A DNA stretch of 5,915 nt. Source: Firmicutes bacterium CAG:449. Lineage in GTDB: Bacteria > Bacillota_I > Bacilli_A > RFN20 > CAG-449. Below the pieces are notes generated by a model. The model made no database searches and was not told where the DNA came from. It saw nothing but the letters and a program-made list of their open reading frames with translations. Location: the NCBI GenBank assembly GCA_000432895.1, contig FR889432.1, positions 2,032-7,946 of the forward strand, written 5' to 3'. Positions 1-5,871 of this stretch are shown here, one piece after another. The stretch's first letter is position 1. Every line of letters starts with the position of its first letter. The position numbers and the translations under genes were made by a program.

Positions 1-1033
1 TCTTTTTGATACTTGAGTTTCTTTTATTATTTCTTCATTTGAAACACCAAAATACGAAAATACAGATGCTTCACTTATTAATTTAAAAATTTTTTCTTCT
101 AATTTGGTCATTTTAAAATCATATTTGAATGTATCTAATTTATTCTTTTCAAAATTTAATTTTTTAATTAATAAATCAGTTTGATTAATTAAAATCTCTA
201 AAATGGATTCAACAAATGTATTAAGACATCCAAATTCATATCTATCATTAGCTTCTTGAAACGCTTTATAATATTTGTTTTTTTCATGTAAAAAAGCCAT
301 CGCGATAGTAAAGGAAAAATAACTTTTAGTTTCTAAAAATAAACCATTTGAAAATAAAAATCTTCCAAGTCGACCATTACCATCATAAAAAGGATGAATA
401 TATTCAAACATAAAATGACATAAAATCATCTTAATAAGAGTATCATTCTTTGAATTATAAAAATTAACAAACTCTTCCATTAATCTATTAATATTTTCTT
501 CTCCAGCAATTCCTATATGAATATTTTTTATTCCATTGGCAACATACACATCTCCATGTCTAAAATAAATACCATCAGGTAAATCATTTTTTTCTATAGC
601 ATCATTTAAAACTAAATCATATATATTTCTAATATCTTGACAAGTTTTTATGTATATTCCTTCATTATCTAATAAATATTTATAAGCATTAGCAATTGAT
701 ATAATCTTTTTTTCTTTAGACAAAGACGCTTCATTAATTATTTTAAAAATATCATGCTTAGTTGAAAAAATATTTATTCGTTGATTCAATTTCATCAATA
801 ATGAAAGATTGAATTATTTGTTTTTTTGAAAAATTTGTAAAAGAATTAATAATAAAATCTAATTCTAAAATTTTTTTATTTAAAACTAATAACATATTAA
901 ATATTTCTATAGATTGATTAAAGAAAAATTTTCCATCTAACAAATTAATAGAATTACTTGCGTGTTTTAAATCATTTAAATACTTATCAAAATCACTTTT
1001 ATTTAATTTAAAATAATTAGATTTTACATTCAT
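1..1033 (-). pseudogene. Fic-domain protein, frameshifted, C-terminus off the window
   Basis: This gene encodes a Fic-family protein, a family that usually transfers AMP from ATP to a hydroxyl group on a target protein. The signature HPFYDGNGRLGR is encoded at 361-396 and contains the catalytic His, the metal-binding Asp and the phosphate-binding GNGR. A C-terminal stretch (SNEEIIKETQVSKR) looks like the winged helix of many Fic proteins and is cut by the left edge. The frame opened by ATG 1033, with an AGAGGTG site seven bases upstream, ends at TAA 758-760 after 91 codons. The rest continues in another frame, overlapping from ATG 793-795 and open to base 1. The switch lies near the A6 run at 765-770, just after ESTNK, where an inhibitory motif with a Glu is expected. 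The gene is either inactive, a sequencing error, or two products. The family call is secure; the gene's state is not. Confidence 0.85.
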
Positions 1034-1040
1034 AAATTTG

Positions 1041-1047
1041 CACCTCT
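1041..1047 (-). promoter_or_regulatory. Ribosome binding site of the Fic gene
   Basis: AGAGGTG on the minus strand lies seven bases before the ATG at 1031-1033. This supports that start for the Fic reading frame. Confidence 0.7.
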
Positions 1048-1091
1048 AATATTATTTTATTAATTACAAGTGAAATTATCGAACATTTTTG

Positions 1092-1123
1092 CACTTAAAT
1101 TTTAAAAAATGAAAATTTAAGTG
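1092..1123. repeat. Perfect 12-bp inverted repeat upstream of the Fic gene
   Basis: CACTTAAATTTT (1092-1103) and its exact complement (1112-1123) are separated by eight bases. The repeat lies between the end of the RNase III-like gene and the Fic start. A further AAGTGAAAT at about 1069-1077 resembles the sequence leaving the right arm (AAGTGAAAAT), so the AAGTG element occurs repeatedly. Neither strand has a T-run directly after the stem, so an operator is more likely than an intrinsic terminator. Confidence 0.6.
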
Positions 1124-1154
1124 AAAATATTAATAAAGTTTTTTTCATTCATAA

Positions 1155-1622
1155 TTAAAAATATTTAAGGTATTTATCAAGAATACTATTCACTTTATTT
1201 TTATCTAATATCCCAATGAATCCTATGACTGCTTCAAATGCAGTTGCATAGGATTTAATATTTTTTTCAGTTAAATCATTATTTACTGCAAACAATTTAT
1301 TTTGTAATAAATCCTTACCAATATTATTCAAATTTTCATTTTTAACTATGCTTTTTTTGTTAGAAAGTTCTTCGGATGTAATATTACTTTTATATTCTTT
1401 TAGCATTACATATGAACCACAAATAGCATCACCAACTGTAGCTAACGCTCTATGGTCATTTATTGTATTTTGTTTATTTTTATCATTATATTCTTTAGCA
1501 TATTCAGGCATAGTTAATGATTGGACTGCTATTGATTCGTATTCTTTTGGTATTTTTATATCTATTAAAGAATAGAAATCTTTTGCTGATTGTAACATCT
1601 CATTAAATGATAAAATTTTCAT
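1155..1622 (-). CDS. RNase III-fold protein, Mini-III-like
   Basis: This is a small protein with a ribonuclease III fold and no double-stranded-RNA-binding domain. Numbered from the upstream ATG at 1628, ALATVGDA (61-68) matches the first RNase III signature and contains the metal-binding Asp67. ATAFEAVIG (128-136) matches the second and contains Glu132. The form STAFEA-IG, with no Asp three residues before the Glu, is typical of Mini-III (MrnC), which matures 23S rRNA in Bacillus. Here a longer N-terminal extension of about 55 residues precedes the domain, so it may be a paralogue rather than MrnC. The ATG at 1620-1622 is the chosen start because AAAGGA (1629-1634) abuts the upstream ATG at 1626-1628 but lies six bases from this one. 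The product is then 155 residues. The frame is intact. It lies between the recombinase remnant and the Fic gene, and no functional link to either is visible. Confidence 0.75.
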   Translation of the reverse strand: MKILSFNEMLQSAKDFYSLIDIKIPKEYESIAVQSLTMPEYAKEYNDKNKQNTINDHRALATVGDAICGSYVMLKEYKSNITSEELSNKKSIVKNENLNNIGKDLLQNKLFAVNNDLTEKNIKSYATAFEAVIGFIGILDKNKVNSILDKYLKYF

Positions 1623-1628
1623 ATTCAT

Positions 1629-1634
1629 TCCTTT
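1629..1634 (-). promoter_or_regulatory. Ribosome binding site deciding the RNase III-like start
   Basis: AAAGGA touches the first in-frame ATG (1626-1628) with no spacer and stands six bases from the second (1620-1622). The second ATG is therefore the likelier start. Confidence 0.65.
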
Positions 1635-1643
1635 ATTTTCTAT

Positions 1644-1661
1644 AGTATAGATAAAATTATA
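1644..1661 (-). promoter_or_regulatory. Possible -10 elements of the RNase III-like gene
   Basis: The minus strand reads TATAAT at 1656-1661 and TATACT at 1644-1649 ahead of the gene. The TATAAT copy leaves room for a short leader containing the ribosome site. No good -35 hexamer is seen at 16-18 bases from either. In DNA this AT-rich the match could be chance. Confidence 0.25.
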
Positions 1662-1768
1662 AACAAATTATTTTTACCTTTTTACCGCCTTTTAAATGAT
1701 TTTCTTAACAAAAAAAGAGATTTCCCACTTTTTCGAAAAGCAGTAAATGGTTTAGTTTTTTATAATTT

Positions 1769-2725
1769 TTAGCCATTTTTATGACTAAGTAACACAACAG
1801 TCTCAACATGCATTTACACTAGGTAAATTATATGAATTTAAAGGGTCGGATGATGGTGATTGATATGAATCACCATCTCCATTCCCATTATTGCTATTTC
1901 TTGTTTTAGACTTTGATTTTACATTCTTACCAATCTTTAATACAAAGGTAATTAGATAAGGATCTATATCACCATTTATATTGTATCCAACAACTATAAC
2001 TTTTTCTACAATGCTTTCAAAAATAAATCTATCAAATTCTTGTAAATTACCATTACCTTCAAGTAAGTTTCTACATGCTCTAATTTCATTTTTGATTTCG
2101 TTTTGATTATCTTTCGTTTGATTATAATTAGCTAATTCTTTGTTTTTAGATTCTAAATGTGTTATCTCTTTTTGTGTTTTTTCAATTTTCTTAACGATAT
2201 TATCTTCCATTAATGTGTCATCAAGTTTAGCAAGAAAACTTTCCAATACATCTTTATCATTAACTCTAATAAGGTTATAAGCATCTAAGAACGCTTTTTG
2301 TAACAAGTCTTCTTCTACACTTTACTATGAGGACAAGTCTTTTTACCACCTTTAGTAGCACTTACACATTGCCATATATTCTTAGAATAATTCTTACCAG
2401 AATTCCAATGTCTTCTAGTTAGTGTCCTTCCACAAAATCCACATTTAATCATACAACTAAAAGCAAATTTGCGAGTGTATTTTTCTCTAGTAATATTAGA
2501 ATCAATTCTTCTTGGCTTACCTCTTCTTTTCAAAATCTTTTGAGCTGATTCAAATACTTCTCTAGAAATAATTGGTTCATGATGATTTCTAATGTAGAAT
2601 TGGTCTTCTTCACCAAAGTTAGCAAGTCTTCTTTTAGATATATGGTCTAGTGTAAATGTTTTTCCTTGTAGCAAATCACCAACATATTTTTCATTTTTAA
2701 TAATGCCAATGACTGTACTTTCTCC
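1769..2725 (-). pseudogene. Large serine recombinase remnant, C-terminal part only
   Basis: This is the C-terminal part of a large serine recombinase of the integrative-element type. It opens with GESTVIGIIKNEKYVGD and continues through the recombinase domain (LLQGKTFT, HHEPIISREVFESAQ). A zinc ribbon follows, with CGFC and a second Cys pair in CVSATKGGKKTC. Next come a Lys/Glu-rich coiled coil and the end domain (EFDRFIFESIVEKVIVVG). The N-terminal catalytic resolvase domain is absent. In place of the Trp that usually precedes GESTV there is a TAG (2726-2728) closing the upstream frame. A frameshift lies at 2315-2320: SKV ends at TAG, and VEEDLLQKAF continues in another frame. A third break lies near 1803-1813, after which the family's usual ending HVETVVLLSHKNG is encoded down to TAA 1769-1771. 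The protein cannot be active. It marks the edge of a decayed mobile element. Confidence 0.88.
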
Positions 2726-3136
2726 CTATCTTGAATAACCATATCTAGTCTTGTGTCCTAATTGTTCAAGTTCATCATAATGACCACTTTCCTCCCATCC
2801 TTCAATTAATTGATTCTCCCATTTAATTCTATTATCAATAACACATAGTAACTTATGATAAATATCATCTTTGATTTCTTTCTTATCCATTTTAGATATT
2901 ATTTCAAATAATATTTCTATCATCTTATTTTGATTATCAATTACACTAGTTAACATACTAACACATGGATCTTTATAATCACCACTTCGATTATCTAATG
3001 CTTCATTAAGTAAATCACATATTAATGAAGTCTTATTTGTTGTCTTTTCTTTAATTGCTTCTTTTAGTAATCTATCACTTAATTCTTTATCGTGAACTAC
3101 TAAAGTTGTTACATTAAAATTTAATTTTTTCTCTAT
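2726..3136 (-). CDS. Small protein, possible ribbon-helix-helix, apparent ATA start
   Basis: I do not recognise this protein. The open frame runs 136 codons from ATA 3134-3136 to TAG 2726-2728. GAAAGGAG (3146-3153) stands nine bases before the ATA, an in-frame TGA lies just upstream of that site, and the first ATG in frame is codon 61. Residues 6-48 fit a ribbon-helix-helix pattern: a strand (NFNVTTLVV), a helix (KELSDRLLKEAIKE) and, after TNKTS, a second helix (LICDLLNEALD). The rest is charged and helical (IDNQNKMIEILFEIISKMDKKE) and ends in a Trp-rich tail. A cluster of AAGAGAT repeats lies directly upstream, as expected for an autoregulating or centromere-binding DNA-binding protein. The stop abuts the recombinase remnant, so its native C-terminus may be altered. 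An ATG-started 76-residue product (2726-2956) would lack the putative DNA-binding part. The gene is probably real; its start and function are uncertain. Confidence 0.6.
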   Translation of the reverse strand: MEKKLNFNVTTLVVHDKELSDRLLKEAIKEKTTNKTSLICDLLNEALDNRSGDYKDPCVSMLTSVIDNQNKMIEILFEIISKMDKKEIKDDIYHKLLCVIDNRIKWENQLIEGWEESGHYDELEQLGHKTRYGYSR

Positions 3137-3145
3137 AACCTTTTT

Positions 3146-3153
3146 CTCCTTTC
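3146..3153 (-). promoter_or_regulatory. Ribosome binding site before an ATA codon
   Basis: GAAAGGAG on the minus strand is a strong Shine-Dalgarno match. The only plausible start at a working distance is ATA (3134-3136), nine bases on. No ATG, GTG or TTG lies in any frame at normal spacing. Confidence 0.7.
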
Positions 3154-3181
3154 AATTTTAAAATAATATTTTTTAATATTT

Positions 3182-3227
3182 TCTCTTATTATTAATTACT
3201 ACAGACATAGTATTAATATATAAGAGA
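3182..3227. repeat. Long imperfect inverted repeat, 20-base arms
   Basis: Arms 3182-3201 and 3208-3227 pair over 19 base pairs with one single-base bulge on each side and a six-base loop (CAGACA). The outer 8 bp, TCTCTTAT with ATAAGAGA, pair perfectly. The repeat ends about 30 bases before the ribosome site of the ribbon-helix-helix-like gene, so it is a candidate operator or leader hairpin. Confidence 0.7.
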
Positions 3228-3249
3228 TAGTAAGAGATTAATAATCTCT
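3220..3249. repeat. AAGAGAT direct repeat and palindrome cluster
   Basis: TAAGAGATAG (3221-3230) is followed directly by TAAGAGATTA (3231-3240), a ten-base-period direct repeat. The second copy forms a perfect 8-bp palindrome with TAATCTCT (3242-3249). Together with the TCTCTTAT arm at 3182 the motif occurs four times within 70 bases. Ten-base spacing puts the copies on one face of the helix, as for ribbon-helix-helix operators. Confidence 0.6.
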
Positions 3250-3310
3250 AATAATAAGTGTGCTTGTATAAATTAAATTAGATGAATATAATCAATCCTA
3301 CTTTCATCTC

Positions 3311-3440
3311 CCTTCACCTACTTATACTAAATTTCACCCATAAGTGATGGGGGTCCCACTTTAAAATTTTTTTAATATTTTATAAATGTGCCTATTGAAG
3401 ACATAGTTTCGCCTTCAAATGAATATACTAATTTTCACCC
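3311..3440. repeat. Two-copy diverged direct repeat of about 29 bp
   Basis: Copies at 3311-3339 and 3412-3440 share CCTTCA, six variable bases, then TATACTAAWTTTCACCC. They match at 23 of 29 positions and are offset by 101 bases. On the minus strand each reads GGGTGAAAWTTAGTATA followed by TGAAGG, reminiscent of short repeated non-coding units in Firmicute conjugative elements. Iterons, protein-binding sites or an old local duplication all fit. Confidence 0.55.
3335..3358. other. GC-rich hairpin island
   Basis: CCCAT (3337-3341) and ATGGG (3347-3351) flank a five-base loop and are followed at once by the 7-bp palindrome GGGTCCC. This is the most GC-rich spot in the intergenic stretch. On the plus strand a T-rich tract follows some ten bases later, but no plus-strand gene needs a terminator here. 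A structured site such as a transfer origin or a regulator-binding site is possible but unproven. Confidence 0.4.
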
Positions 3441-3532
3441 TTCCTTACCACCCGTTAATTAAATTTTTTTATTTTTTTCCATAATAAAAAGACTTGCTTC
3501 TGTACGAAACGAGCCTTGTGCTTAATATTTAG

Positions 3533-4051
3533 TTATTTAGAAAGAAACATTTTTCTTCTTTTTCTAAGTTCTTCTTTATGATCTTTTAATATTTCAAATT
3601 GATTAATTCTTTTTTCTAGATCTAAATCTGGATGAAGTTTAAATTCTCCACAGTCCCAATCTCTAAATACATAAGGATTATTAATATCATAAAGTATATC
3701 TAATGTTAATTCTTTACCATTTTTAATTCTTTGTTTGCCTATATAAATAATCTTATTTCCTGATTGTCTACTATTAATAAAACATGATTCTACTTTAATT
3801 AACCCTTCATTAACTAACTCTTTAATTATCTTTTGAATAGTTCTATCACTTACTGCTAACTTAGATGATAAATAATTAACTTTAATTGGAGTACCACTAT
3901 TATCGATAATATAATTTAAAACTATTTCTTTACGTTCACTAGGTGTTGGTTTACGATAATGATAAACTATTGTTCTTAAAGTTTCATCATATACTTCAAG
4001 AATTACTATACCATATTTACGATAATTTTCATTTTCAGTTGTATAATATAT
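3533..4051 (-). CDS. Winged-helix DNA-binding protein, apparent ATA start
   Basis: This open frame of 172 codons from ATA 4049-4051 to TAA 3533-3535 contains no ATG, GTG or TTG before its last few codons, so simple gene finders would miss it. Residues 57-88 form a helix-turn-helix (YLSSKLAVSDRTIQKIIKEL, then VNEGLIKVE). A wing follows, with SRQSGNKIIYIG at 94-105. The N-terminus (YYTTENENYRKYGIVILEVYDE) looks like a strand-rich lead-in, and the C-terminus is a basic helix (EELRKRRKMFLSK). The protein is probably a DNA-binding regulator or an accessory replication/transfer protein of a mobile element; I cannot name it. AGAGG (4058-4062) lies six bases before the ATA. The frame begins two bases after the DUF2971 stop, which points to translational coupling. 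ATT 4052-4054, overlapping that stop, is an alternative start. ATG-to-ATA decay would make it a silenced gene. Confidence 0.7.
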   Translation of the reverse strand: MYYTTENENYRKYGIVILEVYDETLRTIVYHYRKPTPSERKEIVLNYIIDNSGTPIKVNYLSSKLAVSDRTIQKIIKELVNEGLIKVESCFINSRQSGNKIIYIGKQRIKNGKELTLDILYDINNPYVFRDWDCGEFKLHPDLDLEKRINQFEILKDHKEELRKRRKMFLSK

Positions 4052-4053
4052 AA

Positions 4054-5106
4054 TTAACCTCTTATTTTTACATATCTAAAAGTAAGATCTTCATAGTCAT
4101 CTTCTTGAATATAAACCTCAAAATCTAACTCGTCGGCTAAAGATAATATTAAATCTTTATTTTCTGGTTTTATATTTTTACCTAAATATATTTTTTTGAT
4201 TTTTGGCATTGTTACTTTTGTACAAGGTTTACCAATTATCCTCCATTCTTTTTGCAATGACCATTCAGTATTTTTCGTTGATAATATTTTAAAATAATCT
4301 TCTAAGAACTCTCTTTGAATTTTAATTTTATCGTTAGGATAAATTACTAAATCTAAAACAAGCTTTACTTCCATTTTAATTGGATTAAAATCTTTTCTTT
4401 TTTTATATACTACTGGAAGCATAATTTCATCATTAGATACATAATCTCTTAAATAAGTTTCAATATCATATTCGACACATAATCCTTCATATTTATTAGA
4501 ATACATTTGCCACATTATTTGACTCATGTTAGTCTCTGTTAATGAACACAAACCTGTATTCTCTTTTTGTTTAATTAGTGCTTCTAAAATCTTTTCACAA
4601 CCATTAGCAAATGCATTATTGGAAAACAATTCATCCTTTTTTTCGCTCAGTAGATCTAAAAATTCATCGACTTTTGAAGGATTTATTTCTTTAACTTTAT
4701 TTAATAAGAAATGTTTTGCTTTATCTTTTTTTATAGTTCCATCATGGTAATAAAAAGCAAACATTGAATCAATATGTCTTTTTACTTTTGGATCTGCTTT
4801 TTGTTTTGCATATTTCTTTAGCCATTCAAAAAAGAAAGGCATTATTTCATCTTCACTATGATTTAGATAATAATTAGCATCAAAGTTTAGTGAACAATCA
4901 AATTGATCATCCATCAACTCTGCAGGAGATAAATATAGATAATTATCTATTATCATTTCAGCAGTATAATCTTCAAAGTTCATATATTTATATAATGTCT
5001 TAGGAAAGTAAGAAGCATCTAATTTTTCCACTTCCTTATTATATTTTTTAATGGCATTATCAAATGACTTTTTATTTTTCACTTCTATCACCACACAGTC
5101 GTTCAT
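4054..5106 (-). CDS. DUF2971 family protein
   Basis: This is a 350-residue protein of the DUF2971 family, whose biochemical function I do not know. Family landmarks are LYKYMNF (38-44), LSPAELMDDQFDC (59-71), GLCSLTET (185-192), MWQMYSNKYEGLCVEYD (198-214) and WSLQKEWRIIG (282-292). In other members these appear as forms of 'FSE', 'LMWSHYADGHKG-C-EYD' and 'EKEWRI'. There is no signal peptide or membrane segment, so it should be cytoplasmic. It lies 38 bases after an adenine methyltransferase, in the place where a restriction partner might be, and two bases before the winged-helix gene. ATG 5104-5106 directly follows an in-frame TAG, but no Shine-Dalgarno site precedes it. Initiation may therefore depend on translation of the methyltransferase. 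The family call is firm; a role in defence is inferred from the neighbour only. Confidence 0.85.
   Translation of the reverse strand: MNDCVVIEVKNKKSFDNAIKKYNKEVEKLDASYFPKTLYKYMNFEDYTAEMIIDNYLYLSPAELMDDQFDCSLNFDANYYLNHSEDEIMPFFFEWLKKYAKQKADPKVKRHIDSMFAFYYHDGTIKKDKAKHFLLNKVKEINPSKVDEFLDLLSEKKDELFSNNAFANGCEKILEALIKQKENTGLCSLTETNMSQIMWQMYSNKYEGLCVEYDIETYLRDYVSNDEIMLPVVYKKRKDFNPIKMEVKLVLDLVIYPNDKIKIQREFLEDYFKILSTKNTEWSLQKEWRIIGKPCTKVTMPKIKKIYLGKNIKPENKDLILSLADELDFEVYIQEDDYEDLTFRYVKIRG
4058..4063 (-). promoter_or_regulatory. Ribosome binding site before an ATA codon, inside the DUF2971 3' end
   Basis: AAGAGG overlaps the last codons of the DUF2971 gene. It lies six bases from ATA (4049-4051) and three from ATT (4052-4054). 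The spacing favours the ATA as the start of the winged-helix gene. Confidence 0.55.
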
Positions 5107-5144
5107 CTAATAAAAGTTTATCATAAAATGCCATTATTTTAAAG

Positions 5145-5858
5145 TCATATAGACTTTATTCTAGCTTGGGCTATATCAAAATACTTCTTTTCTTTTTCAA
5201 TGCATACAAAGCGCCTATTTAGCTTTTTAGCAACATATCCAGTAGTACCACTTCCCATAAAAGGATCTAATACAACGTCTTTTTCATTTGTAGATGCTAT
5301 TATAATTCTTTCCAATAGACATTCAGGCTTTTGAGTAGGGTGATAACCAAATTTCTTCTCGTCCATTTGAACTGCAGGAAGATTCCATACATCATGCATT
5401 TCTTCGTTATTCACTTTAAACATTTCATTATAATTAAATGTTTTATTTCTTCCTTTACTAGCCCATATAATAAATTCATAAGAAAACTTAAATTTATTTT
5501 TATAAATTAATGGTGGTGGATCAATCTTATGCCAAATAATAATATTAATGATTTTAAAACCTATCTTTTTCATTTGTTCCTGAACATCAAAAATATTATG
5601 TTGAGTTCCACTTACCCAAATAGTTCCTCCATCCTTTAATAATCTATAACATTCATTTAACCAATCATAATTAAATTTACTAATATCTTCATAGTTAGAA
5701 GCTTTATCCCATTCACCTTTATTAACGGATACAACTTTACCACTATGAATGGATAATCCCCCATTTGATAAAAAGTATGGTGGGTCTGCAAATACCATAT
5801 CTACCTTATTAGAAGGTAGTGTTTTCATTACTTTAATACAATCATCGTTATATATCAA
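5145..5858 (-). CDS. DNA adenine methyltransferase, beta class, DpnA-like
   Basis: The product transfers a methyl group from S-adenosylmethionine to adenine N6 in a specific DNA sequence. The catalytic motif IV ADPPY (24-28) precedes the cofactor-binding motif DPFMGSGTTG (198-207), the order of beta-class enzymes. HPTQKP (173-178) is also typical. The stretches YFLSNGG, VSVNKGEWD and TIWVSGTQHNI closely resemble DpnA of the DpnII system and its relatives. DpnA methylates GATC, including single-stranded DNA, so GATC is the likeliest target. At 237 residues it is slightly shorter than DpnA (about 268). The TTG at 5856-5858 is the start, because AGGAGG stands seven bases upstream; the next ATG is codon 11. 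No second methyltransferase or endonuclease is present in the window, although one could lie beyond the right edge. It heads the apparent operon with the DUF2971 and winged-helix genes. Confidence 0.9.
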   Translation of the reverse strand: MIYNDDCIKVMKTLPSNKVDMVFADPPYFLSNGGLSIHSGKVVSVNKGEWDKASNYEDISKFNYDWLNECYRLLKDGGTIWVSGTQHNIFDVQEQMKKIGFKIINIIIWHKIDPPPLIYKNKFKFSYEFIIWASKGRNKTFNYNEMFKVNNEEMHDVWNLPAVQMDEKKFGYHPTQKPECLLERIIIASTNEKDVVLDPFMGSGTTGYVAKKLNRRFVCIEKEKKYFDIAQARIKSI

Positions 5859-5865
5859 AAAAAGT

Positions 5866-5871
5866 CCTCCT
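5866..5871 (-). promoter_or_regulatory. Ribosome binding site fixing the methyltransferase TTG start
   Basis: A consensus AGGAGG on the minus strand lies seven bases before TTG 5856-5858. The following codon is ATA, ten bases away, which is less well placed. The 44 bases further right to the window edge show a 7-bp inverted repeat, AAAAATT/AATTTTT (5888-5902), but no clear promoter. Confidence 0.7.

Larger units (their letters stand above)
3137..3532. other. Non-coding stretch with repeats and hairpins
   Basis: No reading frame of useful length with a ribosome site is seen on either strand. From right to left it holds a T-rich stretch, two copies of a diverged repeat of about 29 bp, a GC-rich hairpin, a 7-bp inverted repeat (3280-3286 with 3302-3308) and the AAGAGAT cluster. 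No convincing intrinsic terminator follows the winged-helix gene, although a T5 run lies about 40 bases after its stop. Confidence 0.6.

Noticed and set aside
1348..1575. 75-codon plus-strand frame
   Set aside because: It lies wholly opposite the RNase III-like gene, has no ribosome site and shows no recognisable motif.
1803..2674. Two separate genes of 167 and 119 codons from TTG starts
   Set aside because: They are consecutive pieces of one recombinase in two frames; the TTG codons lie inside conserved family sequence and lack ribosome sites.
3290..3345. Tiny reading frame (GTG AAG GGA GAT...) on the minus strand
   Set aside because: It has only about 14 codons, lies inside the direct repeat, and its purine-rich lead is part of the repeat.
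3485..3530. Intrinsic terminator after the winged-helix gene
   Set aside because: A T5 run follows a GC-richer patch, but I could not form a convincing stem.
4526..4750. 74-codon plus-strand frame
   Set aside because: It is antisense to the DUF2971 gene and low in complexity; a shadow of that gene.
5145..5147. TGA read as Trp, as in Mycoplasma
   Set aside because: Trp codons at conserved positions are TGG, and TGA ends the methyltransferase exactly where the family ends.
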